The notes beneath the pieces were generated by a model. It worked only from the letters and a program-made list of their open reading frames with translations, was not told the DNA's origin and did not search any database. This document shows, piece by piece, positions 9,291 through 19,197 of a stretch of 41,436 nucleotides of DNA. Position 1 is the first letter of the stretch. Every line of letters starts with the position of its first letter. This DNA is from Vibrio fortis (GTDB lineage Bacteria > Pseudomonadota > Gammaproteobacteria > Enterobacterales > Vibrionaceae). The translations under genes and the position numbers were made by a program. The stretch covers positions 1 to 41,436 of the forward strand of contig NZ_JFFR01000004.1 in the NCBI RefSeq assembly GCF_000695685.1. Direction: 5' to 3'.

Positions 9291-10352
9291 ATGGCAACAA
9301 TGATTGAAGTAGTAAGAAGAAAAGATGAGTTAAGATATAAGGCTCGTATTAGAAAGTACCTCTTTGGAAAAAAATTAATTGAAGTTTGCAGAACATTTGA
9401 TTCAAGACAAGGAGCAACACGATGGCTAGAAGAGGCGAAGCAAATTGAAAAAAAAGAAGGCTACAAGGGATTAGTTTATCTAAAGCGCAACAAAAAAGTT
9501 ACCGTAGGATGCGCTTTAGATAAGCTAATGTCTGATCAGACATTTTTGAAAACAACAAGCCAAAAGGTCATTTCAAATCTAAAGATGTTAAAGGGGTTTT
9601 CTATTGCCAACATTGAGCTCGCCTATCTCATGCCGAGCCACTTAATTGAACACGCTGAAGAAAGGCAAACAAGAAACCCAGCTATCTCACCTGCAACTAT
9701 CAGCGTAGATTTTTCAAATTTGAAGTCAGCTCTCAAGCAAGCAAAAGCCATATTTACTTTAAAATTCGATGCTGAGGTTTTCAAAGATGCATGTGACGTC
9801 CTTCGTCAACGCAAAGTCATAGCACAAAGCATACCAAGGGAACGCCTTTTAAAAAGCGAAGAGATGAAACGACTAATGAAATTCGTGAAAGCGGAAAATA
9901 CAGCACTTCCTTTGGATGACATTGTTGAGCTCTCTAGTGAAATAGGTTCAAGACAAGGAGAGATAACAAAAGTATCTTGGGATGACTACAACAGAGATAA
10001 ACAGACCCTAACCATACGAAACAGAAAAAGCCCAACGTGCCGAAAGCCAACAACAGTGATACAGCTAACTGAATCACAGGTTCATCTAATTGAAAGGCAA
10101 ATACAAAGGAAGGCGGATGATGACCCGCGAATATTCCCTTATATTGGGAGTAGCATCAGCGCTGCGTTCCGTAAGGCTGTAAGAAAAGCAGGAATCGAAG
10201 ACTACCAATTCAGAGACTTAAAAGCCCATGCAGTCACAACCATGCACAAAGCTGGGAAAAGTCTGGAAGAGATTGGAAAAATAACAGGTAATCAGAGTAC
10301 AAAAATTCTCTATGGGCACTACTTACGGTTGATCGAGCTTTCTACTCGGTAG
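9291..10352 (+). CDS. integrase paralogue with degenerate catalytic site
   Basis: Same family and same residue numbering as the integrase at 8043 (353 residues, matching N-terminal YKARIRKYLFGKKLIEVCRTF). R221 and Y344 (GHYLRL) are kept, but the positions of H308, R311 and H334 are now R308, K311 (FRDLK) and N334 (TGNQS). Loss of the second catalytic arginine and both histidines should cripple strand exchange. I infer an accessory or regulatory role, such as site binding or control of excision, or a partner subunit, rather than an active recombinase. The reading frame is intact, AAGG precedes the ATG and a strong terminator follows, so it appears to be maintained. Confidence 0.85.
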   Translation: MATMIEVVRRKDELRYKARIRKYLFGKKLIEVCRTFDSRQGATRWLEEAKQIEKKEGYKGLVYLKRNKKVTVGCALDKLMSDQTFLKTTSQKVISNLKMLKGFSIANIELAYLMPSHLIEHAEERQTRNPAISPATISVDFSNLKSALKQAKAIFTLKFDAEVFKDACDVLRQRKVIAQSIPRERLLKSEEMKRLMKFVKAENTALPLDDIVELSSEIGSRQGEITKVSWDDYNRDKQTLTIRNRKSPTCRKPTTVIQLTESQVHLIERQIQRKADDDPRIFPYIGSSISAAFRKAVRKAGIEDYQFRDLKAHAVTTMHKAGKSLEEIGKITGNQSTKILYGHYLRLIELSTR

Positions 10353-10381
10353 AGCTCAAGTTAAGCCTAACGCCCTCCAGT

Positions 10382-10419
10382 GCCACCACTCAGTTCAAGT
10401 TCAACGAGTGGTGGCTACT
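10382..10419 (+). terminator. terminator after the second integrase
   Basis: Perfect 10-bp arms GCCACCACTC (10382-10391) and GAGTGGTGGC (10406-10415), a 14-base loop, then TACTTTT. It separates the rightward integrases from the leftward genes beyond. Confidence 0.8.
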
Positions 10420-10453
10420 TTTCAAATGGTTAATTGAGCACTGCTAGCTAGCA

Positions 10454-12028
10454 TCAATCAATATAACAAGGGTGTACACGATAACCTTTGACGAGTCGAC
10501 CGTCATTTTTTGAGGGGATCTGGTCTTCAACGATATAACCCAGTTTTTCTAGCATTTGAATCGCATCAGCACGTTCATATTTGTCTTTCAGATCTTTCCA
10601 TTTTGCCCACGCAATGTCTTGCGCGGTGAAATGTGGGTATAAGTGTCTTAGTTTGGACTCCAGCTTCTTCGCAGATTCATAACTGATGATTTTAGAGTTT
10701 GATAACGCAATAATACGTTGTGCATGTAGCTCTAGATAACTGCTCCAACTGATAGCCTGCAGTAGGGCACGCTTAGATATTCGCAGATTCGGCTTAAATG
10801 ACGTCTCATGTAATTGCTCTGTAGCTTGTTCGACAAGGTGGAACACTAGCGCTAACTTGGCACAGTGGGCTGGTCTTTTTCCATAGAACGATTGAAGCGA
10901 TTCTGTCGCTGATAGCTGTCTTTCTACTGCTTGTTTATTCCAAGTATCCCAACGTTTTTGAGCTTCGGGACTAAAGGTGAATGTCACTGGTTCAAGCGGT
11001 GTATCGAACTGGCTAAATAACTCAAAAAATTTCATCACAGCTTTGGTGAGGTCGCCATCAATTTTTGTATCTGTAGCTTTAATGTCGTGGATATCAGGCA
11101 TGACACCCATCTGCAAAAATCGTTCGAGTAACCCGTCGTCTTTGACACCTTTGAGCTTCTCAATAACCTCTCTTCGGAGCATTTTGGGTTGGATACCGCC
11201 AACGACAGACATACATAATCGTTTCAGCACGATATTTTTTCTCGTCACTCGATTTTGTTTATATTCACTATTCGAGGCATCATGTGCAGTAAGGTAAAAC
11301 GCTCTTTCTTCCTCTCGACCATTTTTCCTTAATGAGTCGAACCACCCGCTCAATTCATCTCTCACACAGAGCACACCACTGGGGTTTGTCTCTAATAACT
11401 GACAAGCCGCCTCCATTGTAGTGTCATTACAAACAAGCTCTCTAGCGAGTGGAGCCTCAGGCTCAATCAAGTTAGATAATCGCCCTGCTAACTCCATGGC
11501 TAGCAGATCATCCTCCTGCTCCGTGGCTGCATCGAGTTCGGATATCAACTGCTTATACTCTTTTTCATAACGCCTTTTATTGGAGGCGTAAAGGATGTTC
11601 TTCAGCTTATTGTCTTCTTCAAGTGCGTTTTTCTGGAGCTCTTGCAAAAATCTGACGCCAGCATTGAGCGCAGGGCTTTTCATGTCTGAGGCATAGCCAA
11701 CAATCATCGAGAAAAATATTGGATTGAGCGACCAACTATCATTTTGTTTCGGCTGCACCGCCACGTTGCCACCGAGGACAATACTCAAACTTGAAATTAA
11801 AGTGACAGCTAAAAAGTCAGGCGCGGTATTGTTAAGTGAATACGCTGCACTATAGCAATAGGCTCTCAGCGCTTTGGGCAACATTTGCGGATGAAGAGGC
11901 TTCACACTTTTTAAGTCAAATCGCTCTTCATCTTCAGGGATGGGTTGAGGAGTTCCCCAAGAAAACTCAAATTTGTTTTGTACTTCTGCTGGGGTTAAAA
12001 CATCATTCTTTTCTTTCATAAGAATCAT
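10454..12028 (-). CDS. DUF3987 (YfjI-like) protein, primase/helicase-associated
   Basis: A 524-residue protein resembling the DUF3987/YfjI group found in prophages and islands, often next to or fused with primases. The N-terminal part (PEDEERFDLKSVKPLHPQMLPKAL) and the segment FFSMIVGYASDMKSPAL at about 105-121 fit the family's P-loop-like region. The expected glycine before the lysine is replaced, so nucleotide binding is uncertain. The central part has CVRDELSGWFDSL, a typical DUF3987 Walker B-like block. It is the last gene of the leftward block, separated from hsdR by a terminator and 9-bp repeats. A role in element replication is inference from family context. Confidence 0.75.
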   Translation of the reverse strand: MILMKEKNDVLTPAEVQNKFEFSWGTPQPIPEDEERFDLKSVKPLHPQMLPKALRAYCYSAAYSLNNTAPDFLAVTLISSLSIVLGGNVAVQPKQNDSWSLNPIFFSMIVGYASDMKSPALNAGVRFLQELQKNALEEDNKLKNILYASNKRRYEKEYKQLISELDAATEQEDDLLAMELAGRLSNLIEPEAPLARELVCNDTTMEAACQLLETNPSGVLCVRDELSGWFDSLRKNGREEERAFYLTAHDASNSEYKQNRVTRKNIVLKRLCMSVVGGIQPKMLRREVIEKLKGVKDDGLLERFLQMGVMPDIHDIKATDTKIDGDLTKAVMKFFELFSQFDTPLEPVTFTFSPEAQKRWDTWNKQAVERQLSATESLQSFYGKRPAHCAKLALVFHLVEQATEQLHETSFKPNLRISKRALLQAISWSSYLELHAQRIIALSNSKIISYESAKKLESKLRHLYPHFTAQDIAWAKWKDLKDKYERADAIQMLEKLGYIVEDQIPSKNDGRLVKGYRVHPCYID

Positions 12029-12082
12029 TTTTCTTAAACATGAATCTTATTTAGTGGCGATGCAAATTTTTTTGCTTATCTT

Positions 12083-12110
12083 AAAAAAAACCGCACTGGT
12101 ATAGTGCGGT
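12083..12110 (-). terminator. terminator of the hsd operon
   Basis: Minus strand: 8-bp arms ACCGCACT / AGTGCGGT around a 5-base loop, followed by an eight-T run (complement of 12083-12090). It falls between hsdR and the DUF3987 gene, so the latter probably has its own promoter or relies on read-through. Confidence 0.88.
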
Positions 12111-12148
12111 CTATGAATGAACTAAATCAGAGTAAACAGTAGGTATAT

Positions 12149-12175
12149 CCACATCACCCACATATTCCACACATT
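12149..12175 (-). repeat. three 9-bp direct repeats related to the iterons at 20684
   Basis: On the plus strand this reads CCACATCAC, CCACATATT, CCACACATT in direct succession. The first is the exact reverse complement of the 9-mer GTGATGTGG that occurs five times at 20684-20728. The other two differ at two or three positions. The rest of the gap 12029-12263 contains only the hsd terminator. Confidence 0.6.
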
Positions 12176-12263
12176 GATGGTATTAAGTACAATTCTGCAT
12201 TCGCAGAGCCTCGCCCCTTGATCTGCAAACTGCGTTTACAGCATCAAAAAACGAGGTTGAGCT

Positions 12264-15200
12264 CTATTGCTTTGCCCCGCCACGCACCAACATATCAAAC
12301 ACCAAGCTAGCAATACCTTTCGATACCAACTCCTCAGACAGTGCTTTCATCGCCATCTCATTATGCGTTTCCATACTCTCAATAATGGCGGTTTGAATGG
12401 CTTCAGGGAACTGACCTAGCATCGCTTGTTCTTTAGTGTTGTTCTTCACCTGATCCATTGCTACTTCGTTTTCAGCAACCTTACCCATGATGGTGTTTGC
12501 ATAGTTGAGCATATCATTTTCTGATAACCCATCTTCGATAAACAAGTCATTCATGCGTTCTATGATTTCGTTGAGTAGCTCAGTTTTCGGGTCTTTCGGT
12601 GTTGCGCCCGAACCCTCTTTGGTTGGAGCAAGGTAATGCTTCTGCTCTTCACCAACTTTGTAGCCTAGTTGTAGGTCTGCTTCACGCTGTTCGTGTAGGC
12701 GGTAATGCGTCATTACAACATCGGATAGGTCTACATCATCCTCGACAACATCTAGGCGAAGTAATGGATGTAGGTGTTTAGCGAATACACTTAGCTTCTC
12801 TAGCTCAAAGTCATCGAAGTCTACGATCTGTGAGGTGAATTCGTAGTAGCGGTAGAACGAGATTAGGTCTTTCTTAAATACCTCAAGGATGTCTCGTGCT
12901 TCTTTGGCATTTTTTACTAGGTTCTCGCAATACTTAATCGCCTTGTCGTTCTTTTCAATCTTGGCTTTTGACAGCTCTGACTGTGTTGATTGAAGAACTT
13001 GCGTAGCTTCTTTATAACGAATAGTGAAACGGTCAACAGCTGGCTTACAGAGGTTAGCGAGTTTTGCTTGGTTCGCTTGCTTGCTGTTGTAGGCTTCAAC
13101 GAAAGACTCTACCTCGTACCATTGGTAGATGCCTGCTTCCGCAAGCTTGTTCATTAGGTCATAAACAATGTTCGGGTCTGATACGCCAGCTAGCTCAGCA
13201 GTTTGGAAGTAAACCTTAAACTCATTTAAGATCTCTTCTGGGTCATTCACGAAGTCGAGAACGAATGTCTTATCTTTGCCCTTACAAGTTCTGTTTAGTC
13301 GTGAAAGCGTCTGGATACACTCAACGCCTTTTAGTGGTTTATCGACATACATTGCCACCAGCTTAGGTTGGTCAAAACCTGTCTGGAACTTGTTCGCCAC
13401 CAGCATCACTTGATAATCAGCGGTATCAAAGGCTTTACGCATATCTCGACCATTGAGCTTAGGGTTCATGGTCTTTTCGGTGAACTGCTCTTCGGGTAGG
13501 TCTGGCTCATTCACCTCACCAGAGAACGCCACCATCGCATTCACGTTCTCATAGCCTTTACTCTCGACATATTTTTCAAAGGCAAGCTTGTAGCGCACCG
13601 CCTCTAAACGGCTACTGGTGACAACCATCGCTTTTGCCTCACCACCTAACAAGTGCTTAATCTTGCTATTGAAGTGCTCAATGATGGTTTCCACTTTCTG
13701 GGCGATATTATGCGGGTGCAAACGAACCCACTTCGCCATTTTGGTTGCGGCTTTCTTGCTGTCTACCTCTTGGTCTGACGCTGGGTTGTCGTGTGCTAAT
13801 TGGTAGGCAACTCGATAACTGGTGTAGTTTTGCAGAACATCGAGAATGAAACCCTCTTCAATCGCTTGGCGCATCGAGTAGACATGGAAAGGCAATGGCT
13901 TGTTGTCATCGCTTAGTGGTGCGTCTGGATCTTCAGGACGACCAAATAGTTCAAGGGTTTTACCTTTTGGTGTTGCTGTGAATGCAAAGTAGCTGATCTT
14001 GTTTGAGCCTTTACGAGCTTCAAGAGACAAACGCAGCATATCTTCACTATCTAGTTCTTCATCACCCTCTAGCTGTTCAGCCATTAGCACTTCACGAAGC
14101 TTACGAGCGGTTGTACCTGTTTGGCTTGAGTGTGCTTCATCGGCAATCACCGCATAACTACGACCTGCAAGTGTTGAGTCTGTACGGATAGCTTCAAGCA
14201 CATGAGGGAATGTTTGAATGGTTACGATGATGATCGAGGTGCTTGCCTTTAGCTCTCCTGCTAGTTGGCTAGACTTACTGCCTTGTGCCTCTTCTCGATT
14301 TACACGGGCAATCATGCCCTCGTTATGGTCGAACTGATAGATGGTGTCTTGTAGTTGGCTATCCAGTACCGTTCGGTCAGTGATAACAATGACCGAGTCA
14401 AACACCTTATCGCCCGTTTGCTTACTTAGCTCTGGGTGATCGGTGTAGTAGTGTTTAGATGCCAGTTGGTGGGATAGCCAAGCAATCGAGTTAGATTTAC
14501 CTGAGCCAGCACTGTGTTGAATCAGATACTTGTTACCTGTCCCCTCTATATCGACCGTGTTCAGTAGCTTTGATACTACCGCCCACTGGTGATAACGAGG
14601 GAAAATCATGGTTTCTTTGGTTTTGATTGAGCCGTCTAGTTGCTCTTCTTCTTTCACTTCTAGGTGAATGTAGCGACCAAGAATCAGTAATAGATTCTCT
14701 TTCTGGAAGATCTCATTCCAAAGGTAAGCGGTAGCGTATTCACTTTCGTTCTCTGGCTGTTCATTACCCGCACCACCATCAACCGTACCTTGGTCAAACG
14801 GTAGGAAGAATGTGCTCGTACCATTGAGTCGAGTCGTCATTGCTACGTTGTACTGGCTCACCGCAAAGTGAACCAATGCACCACGCTTAAAGGTTAATAG
14901 CGGCTCTGGCTTATTGGTTGCAGGGTCTTTTGGTTGCCTATCTTTCATATACTGAACTTTGGCATTATCAATCGACTGCTTAAATTCAGATTTCAACTCA
15001 CAGGTAGCGACAGGAATACCATTAACGAACAGCGTTAAATCAATTCGGTACCTTTTAGCAACCTTATCACCCTTAAATTCTGGTGTTGTATGCGGTGAGT
15101 ACACCAGCTCAGGTACAACACGCAAAATGTTTTGCTCATAACGAGCGGTGGCATCTGGGTTTAGATCATGGTCTGGCTTAAAGCTACAAAGGCTAAACTT

Positions 15201-15503
15201 CGCACCACGATCTTTCACTTGGTTACGCAGAACCCAAAGCGTCCCTTTGCTTTTTAGCTCTCGCTCTAGTGACTTCAGTAGTGCGTCTGCTGTAGCGGTT
15301 GGATTACGGTCTGTCTCAGGGTAGTGCTTGGCTAGCTTGTCCCATTGTTCGGGTTGCGATTGCTTAGCAAAGTTAATGACATCTTCAGGGTAAAGTGCCA
15401 ACTCTTTGTTGTATTTGTTTGACTCACCCACCAGCCAACCGTGAGACTGCATTTGGTCAAGGATGTCGTTTTGAAATACCTTTTCCTGTGCTGCATCTGA
15501 CAT
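12264..15503 (-). CDS. hsdR: type I restriction endonuclease R subunit HsdR
   Basis: Motor and nuclease subunit of a type I restriction-modification complex. It translocates unmodified DNA and cuts it away from the recognition site. With the start at the ATG at 15503 (GGGAGG 7 bases upstream, TGATG overlap with hsdS) it has 1079 residues. The PD-(D/E)xK-type nuclease core is seen at D155 and E169-L-K171. Walker A SAGSGKS is at 331-337 and the Walker B DEAH box at 455-458, with helicase domain 2 around FQTGFDQPKL and TLSRLNR. The upstream in-frame TTG at 15518 has a poorer context. The gene is intact, consistent with an active system. Confidence 0.96.
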   Translation of the reverse strand: MSDAAQEKVFQNDILDQMQSHGWLVGESNKYNKELALYPEDVINFAKQSQPEQWDKLAKHYPETDRNPTATADALLKSLERELKSKGTLWVLRNQVKDRGAKFSLCSFKPDHDLNPDATARYEQNILRVVPELVYSPHTTPEFKGDKVAKRYRIDLTLFVNGIPVATCELKSEFKQSIDNAKVQYMKDRQPKDPATNKPEPLLTFKRGALVHFAVSQYNVAMTTRLNGTSTFFLPFDQGTVDGGAGNEQPENESEYATAYLWNEIFQKENLLLILGRYIHLEVKEEEQLDGSIKTKETMIFPRYHQWAVVSKLLNTVDIEGTGNKYLIQHSAGSGKSNSIAWLSHQLASKHYYTDHPELSKQTGDKVFDSVIVITDRTVLDSQLQDTIYQFDHNEGMIARVNREEAQGSKSSQLAGELKASTSIIIVTIQTFPHVLEAIRTDSTLAGRSYAVIADEAHSSQTGTTARKLREVLMAEQLEGDEELDSEDMLRLSLEARKGSNKISYFAFTATPKGKTLELFGRPEDPDAPLSDDNKPLPFHVYSMRQAIEEGFILDVLQNYTSYRVAYQLAHDNPASDQEVDSKKAATKMAKWVRLHPHNIAQKVETIIEHFNSKIKHLLGGEAKAMVVTSSRLEAVRYKLAFEKYVESKGYENVNAMVAFSGEVNEPDLPEEQFTEKTMNPKLNGRDMRKAFDTADYQVMLVANKFQTGFDQPKLVAMYVDKPLKGVECIQTLSRLNRTCKGKDKTFVLDFVNDPEEILNEFKVYFQTAELAGVSDPNIVYDLMNKLAEAGIYQWYEVESFVEAYNSKQANQAKLANLCKPAVDRFTIRYKEATQVLQSTQSELSKAKIEKNDKAIKYCENLVKNAKEARDILEVFKKDLISFYRYYEFTSQIVDFDDFELEKLSVFAKHLHPLLRLDVVEDDVDLSDVVMTHYRLHEQREADLQLGYKVGEEQKHYLAPTKEGSGATPKDPKTELLNEIIERMNDLFIEDGLSENDMLNYANTIMGKVAENEVAMDQVKNNTKEQAMLGQFPEAIQTAIIESMETHNEMAMKALSEELVSKGIASLVFDMLVRGGAKQ

Positions 15504-16783
15504 CAGTTTGCCTCCCAATTACGCACGTCAATTTTACCTGTGACTGCTGCTGAGATAAGGGCTGTTTTGCGCTCTTTAATAAGAGTTATAGCCACATTTG
15601 ATTTTTCGATTAACTCATTAATAGTAGCAACTTGACCTTTCAAAGACTTCAATATGTCTGTCTGTTCCTGAAGCGGAGGTAATGGGAACTTCATTGGTTC
15701 AATATGTTTGTTATTGATTTGTGGGACAGTAGATACGTCAGCAATGTCACCAAGTCCACGTAGCTTTAGCATATACGCAATATACTCTGGTAAAGCCCTG
15801 TTGTTGATCTCCCACCCCATTAGGTTGGGATCAATAAAAGACGGTTCAGTCACGATGTTTACTTTGTTTGTAAATATTGCTGCTCCTCTTTTTGGGAATG
15901 CAATATAGTTAGACTTAGCTTTGTTTACCGAAACCATGTCACTATCAACAAAGAAGCTTTTTTCTGACAAATCAAACGAGTCTAAAGATAAAGTCGAGAC
16001 CTTGATAAATGGTATGTCGCCATCATCACTAACCAAATCTTCGGCAATAGCTTCAGAACCAAATAGGTTACCTAGATAGCCACATTTCACTACACCCCAA
16101 TGCTCAGGCACTTCACCCAACCATTCCACACCAGAATCTTTCATAGGTGCTTGCGGATTAAGCCCTTTGGTTACAGCGTGAGAAATCACCGCTTGGCGTT
16201 TTTCTTTTAACAGCTCAATCAGCTTTTCTTGCTTAGTGATTAAGGTGTCGATCTTGGCTGTTTCATGATCGAGGAAGTTGGCGATTTTTTGTTGTTCATC
16301 CTCTGTTGGTACTGCCAATAGAATATTTTTCATTTCAGAGTAATTGGTACTCCAAAGGTCTGCATGAATCCCTTTGCCATATCTATAAAACTCATGCTGA
16401 AAAGGATAGCTTCTCAATAAGTGGTGAGCGAATGCAGGGTTAATCTTTCTAGGCATAAGTACGATACTAATAAGAGAAACTGAACCATCCAGCTTAGATG
16501 TTCCTGAAGAACCTTTTCGATCCGAACGACTGTTGATTACAAAATCATCCGCACAGACTTTTTTTCGATTGTCACCAGCATCAGTTTTTGCAGCGTTATC
16601 TAACTGAGGGACAATTCCGTCCCGTGTAACAGATAGTGCTGGAAAATCCTTGTCACTGACTTTTTCTCTTCTTTCTTCAAAAACTCCGCCAATTCGAGAT
16701 AGCTTCCAAGTAGATGGAATTGAGCCGAGCCAATCAACACCAGAATCTTTATATTCAGAATAAGCTTGATAACGACCAGTCAT
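15503..16783 (-). CDS. hsdS: type I restriction-modification specificity subunit HsdS
   Basis: Chooses the bipartite DNA target for both methylation and restriction. It has 426 residues and two target-recognition domains in the usual tandem plan, each opening with a similar block: GVDWLGSIPSTWK at about 13-25 and GVEWLGEVPEHWG in the middle. Each ends in a helical conserved region (KIDTLITKQEKLIELLKEKRQAVI and the C-terminal INELIEKSNVAITLIKERKTALI) that sets the spacing between the half-sites. The gene overlaps hsdM by one base (TAATG) and hsdR by one base (TGATG). The two variable regions differ from each other, so the target should be asymmetric. It cannot be predicted here. Confidence 0.95.
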   Translation of the reverse strand: MTGRYQAYSEYKDSGVDWLGSIPSTWKLSRIGGVFEERREKVSDKDFPALSVTRDGIVPQLDNAAKTDAGDNRKKVCADDFVINSRSDRKGSSGTSKLDGSVSLISIVLMPRKINPAFAHHLLRSYPFQHEFYRYGKGIHADLWSTNYSEMKNILLAVPTEDEQQKIANFLDHETAKIDTLITKQEKLIELLKEKRQAVISHAVTKGLNPQAPMKDSGVEWLGEVPEHWGVVKCGYLGNLFGSEAIAEDLVSDDGDIPFIKVSTLSLDSFDLSEKSFFVDSDMVSVNKAKSNYIAFPKRGAAIFTNKVNIVTEPSFIDPNLMGWEINNRALPEYIAYMLKLRGLGDIADVSTVPQINNKHIEPMKFPLPPLQEQTDILKSLKGQVATINELIEKSNVAITLIKERKTALISAAVTGKIDVRNWEAN

Positions 16784-18825
16784 TACGAATGCACCTCTTG
16801 AAGCAACTGCATAATATCAGCCGATACAGCATCCAAATCCGCATCAATCGCTTCTAATGCTCTTGGTGGTTCGTACACATAGAAGTGGCGGTTAAATGGA
16901 ATCTCGTAGCCAACAATACCCACCTCACCGTCTTTCTCATCAGTTTTGCTTTCATCAATCCAAGCGTCTGGAACGTGTGGCAATACTTCACGAGCAAAGT
17001 AACCTTCAACGGTTTCGGTTAATGGTACGTTCTCGTTATCACGTAGGTCTGGGTTAGCTTCTACCTTACCTTTGGTCTTACATACTTCCGCTGCATCATC
17101 GTGCTTACCAAGGTGCTTCACGATTAGTTTAAGCTGTGTTGCGCTTAGTTTCGCTGGAGCTAGTTTTGCTTTTATAGTGTTATTAAAGAGGTCACGAGAT
17201 AGCAGCTTCTCTTCATCAAAGGAAGCTAGTGCATCAAGAACCGCTTGTTGTAGTGCTTCATCTAGCTTCGCCCATGCTTTATCGGCTTGTAGAGCTTCTA
17301 GGCGAGCTTCATCTCTTGGATAGATCGCCAGTTGCAGTGGGCGCTCAACCGTGATTCTACGGTAGCCAAACTCTTTGTAGTCAAACAGCTTACTAAAGCC
17401 GTTTTCAGCAAATTGACCGTAGGTTTTTACGATGGTCTCGATGCTCTCTTCAGTTAGTTCTTTACGTTTACTGCCAAGAGACTTACGCATTGCTGAGTAG
17501 AATACATGTTCATCATCACCTTCTACCTCGGCACCTCCGCTACGACCTCGACCACCCGCTTTTGCACGCTCTTTCGATGCGTTGATTAGCTGAACCTTAT
17601 CTTTACGGTGCTCTGGCTTATGGCTTGATAGAATCCATACATAGGTAGCGATACCCGTGTTGTAGAACATATCGGTAGGTAGAGCGACAATCGCTTCAAG
17701 TAGGTCGTTCTCTAGGATATAACGACGAATCTCACTCTCACCGCTACCTGCACCACCAGTAAACAGTGGCGAGCCGTTGAGGATGATACCAATACGAGAG
17801 CCACCCTCATGCTGTGGTCGCATTTTGCTAACAAGGTGCATCAAGAACAGTAGTGAGCCATCAGAAACACGAGGTAGACCTGCACCGAAGCGTCCCTCAA
17901 AGCCTTTCTCTTTGTGTTCATCGTTGATGTGCTTTTGAATCTTCTTCCAATCCACACCAAATGGCGGGTTAGACAGCATGTAGTCAAACTTCTCAGTGCG
18001 CAGTTGATCGTTCGATAGGGTGTTTCCTAGCTTGATGTTATCGACTTTCTGACCTTTGATAAGCATATCCGCTTTACAGATAGCGTAAGACTCAGGGTTA
18101 AGCTCTTGACCAAATGCCGATAGTGACGCCTTTTCGTTTAGCTCGTGCACATACTCCATACCAGAAGATAGGAAGCCACCTGTACCCGCTGTTGGGTCAT
18201 AGATAGAACGCACTAAGCCTGATTGGGTTAGCACTTCATCATCATCGCTGAATACCAATGATGTGGTCAGGCGAACGATGTCTCTTGGAGTGAAGTGCTC
18301 ACCCGCTGTTTCGTTTGAGCTTTCTGCAAAGCGTCTTATTAGTTCTTCAAACACTAAACCCATGCCGTAGTTGCTGATGGTGTTTGGGTGTAGGTCTGTT
18401 TTAGCGAACTGCTTAGCGACTTTGTAGAGTAGGTCTGCTTCTTCAAGCTTGTCGATGGTGTTGAAAAAATCGAAGTGCTCGAAGATTTCACGAGCGTTAG
18501 GGCTGAATGACTGAATGTAACTCTCTAGGTTGCTTGCGACACCTGTTTCACCAAGGCGGTTTAAGTCCATCTTAGAGGTGTTGTAGAAGCTTAGCTTTGC
18601 CGTGTGCGTTAAAAGCTTTTCTTGCGCTTCTACTGGCATTGCTTTTACTGCTTCAAACTTAGCAATCACTTCTGGCTTGGTTTCTTCTAATACACACTCT
18701 AGGCGTCTTAATAGTGTGAACGGTAGGATGATACGACCGTATTGAGATTGCTTAAAGTCACCACGTAGGAGGTCAGCCACCGACCACAGGAATGCGGCTG
18801 TTGAAGAGAAGTTGTTGTTAGTCAT
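16783..18825 (-). CDS. hsdM: type I restriction-modification DNA methyltransferase subunit HsdM
   Basis: N6-adenine methyltransferase that protects host DNA as part of the HsdM2S enzyme. From the ATG at 18825 it has 680 residues. An N-terminal helical HsdM domain (residues 5-150) is followed by AdoMet motif [10 protein letters not shown] (210-218) and catalytic motif IV NPPF (286-289). The C-terminal part is longer than in short HsdM proteins, as in the larger type I families. An in-frame GTG at 18837 is an alternative start. There is no Shine-Dalgarno sequence: a 13-bp inverted repeat occupies the space immediately upstream. It is first of hsdM-hsdS-hsdR, all in one operon. Confidence 0.96.
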   Translation of the reverse strand: MTNNNFSSTAAFLWSVADLLRGDFKQSQYGRIILPFTLLRRLECVLEETKPEVIAKFEAVKAMPVEAQEKLLTHTAKLSFYNTSKMDLNRLGETGVASNLESYIQSFSPNAREIFEHFDFFNTIDKLEEADLLYKVAKQFAKTDLHPNTISNYGMGLVFEELIRRFAESSNETAGEHFTPRDIVRLTTSLVFSDDDEVLTQSGLVRSIYDPTAGTGGFLSSGMEYVHELNEKASLSAFGQELNPESYAICKADMLIKGQKVDNIKLGNTLSNDQLRTEKFDYMLSNPPFGVDWKKIQKHINDEHKEKGFEGRFGAGLPRVSDGSLLFLMHLVSKMRPQHEGGSRIGIILNGSPLFTGGAGSGESEIRRYILENDLLEAIVALPTDMFYNTGIATYVWILSSHKPEHRKDKVQLINASKERAKAGGRGRSGGAEVEGDDEHVFYSAMRKSLGSKRKELTEESIETIVKTYGQFAENGFSKLFDYKEFGYRRITVERPLQLAIYPRDEARLEALQADKAWAKLDEALQQAVLDALASFDEEKLLSRDLFNNTIKAKLAPAKLSATQLKLIVKHLGKHDDAAEVCKTKGKVEANPDLRDNENVPLTETVEGYFAREVLPHVPDAWIDESKTDEKDGEVGIVGYEIPFNRHFYVYEPPRALEAIDADLDAVSADIMQLLQEVHS

Positions 18826-18866
18826 TATAATCAGCACATTGAATATGAAAAATTGTGCTGATTATA
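18826..18866 (-). promoter_or_regulatory. 13-bp dyad over the hsdM -10 box and start
   Basis: Perfect arms TATAATCAGCACA (18826-18838 on plus) and TGTGCTGATTATA (18854-18866) with a 15-base spacer. On the minus strand the distal arm contains a consensus -10 TATAAT and the proximal arm abuts the hsdM ATG. This looks like an operator for a dimeric repressor, or possibly an mRNA hairpin that masks initiation. If transcription starts 6-8 bases after the TATAAT, only the second arm would be in the mRNA, which favours the DNA operator reading. Confidence 0.65.
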
Positions 18867-18875
18867 TCTGAAAAA

Positions 18876-19178
18876 TCAAATATTGATGTGATCTAATCGG
18901 GGGGAGAGGTAACGAAAATTATTCGCCCTCATATCATTCCAAAGTATTTTAGCAACTAAGGCAGCGACTCTTTTGGCGGTGTCATCGCTACAGCCAGAGT
19001 TTAACTCTCCTTCGGCTTTGATGCCTAACCTTTCTACTAGAGGGGTGACCATCATGATGAATGACGCATATTCAAATAATAAGTCGTTTTCTTTGTATCG
19101 CTGTCGTAGATTCTTTTCAGCTCTTTTAACAATTGCTTGGTGGTAGCAATAGGGAAAATGTATGAGTTTTGTCATCAT
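18876..19178 (-). CDS. uncharacterised 100-aa protein upstream of hsdM
   Basis: This gene is not recognised. It is soluble and mixed-charge, mostly helical by composition (HQAIVKRAEKNLRQRY, TAKRVAALVAKILWNDM). There is no signal peptide, membrane span or known motif. The start is one of two adjacent ATGs (19178 or 19175), with a poor ribosome-binding site. It begins 20 bases after the stop of the relaxase-like gene and ends 50 bases before hsdM, so it is probably co-transcribed with the former. It could be a regulator acting on the hsdM dyad immediately downstream, but nothing in the sequence shows a DNA-binding fold. Confidence 0.6.
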   Translation of the reverse strand: MMTKLIHFPYCYHQAIVKRAEKNLRQRYKENDLLFEYASFIMMVTPLVERLGIKAEGELNSGCSDDTAKRVAALVAKILWNDMRANNFRYLSPRLDHINI

Positions 19179-19197
19179 TTTTCTTAACTGTAGAAAT

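Noticed and set aside
10977..11297. 106-aa plus-strand frame
   Set aside because: It lies wholly inside the DUF3987 gene on the opposite strand and has the composition of an antisense shadow.
15504..15518. Upstream TTG start for HsdR
   Set aside because: The GGGAGG ribosome-binding site lies inside this extension and is correctly spaced for the ATG at 15503, which overlaps the hsdS stop as TGATG.
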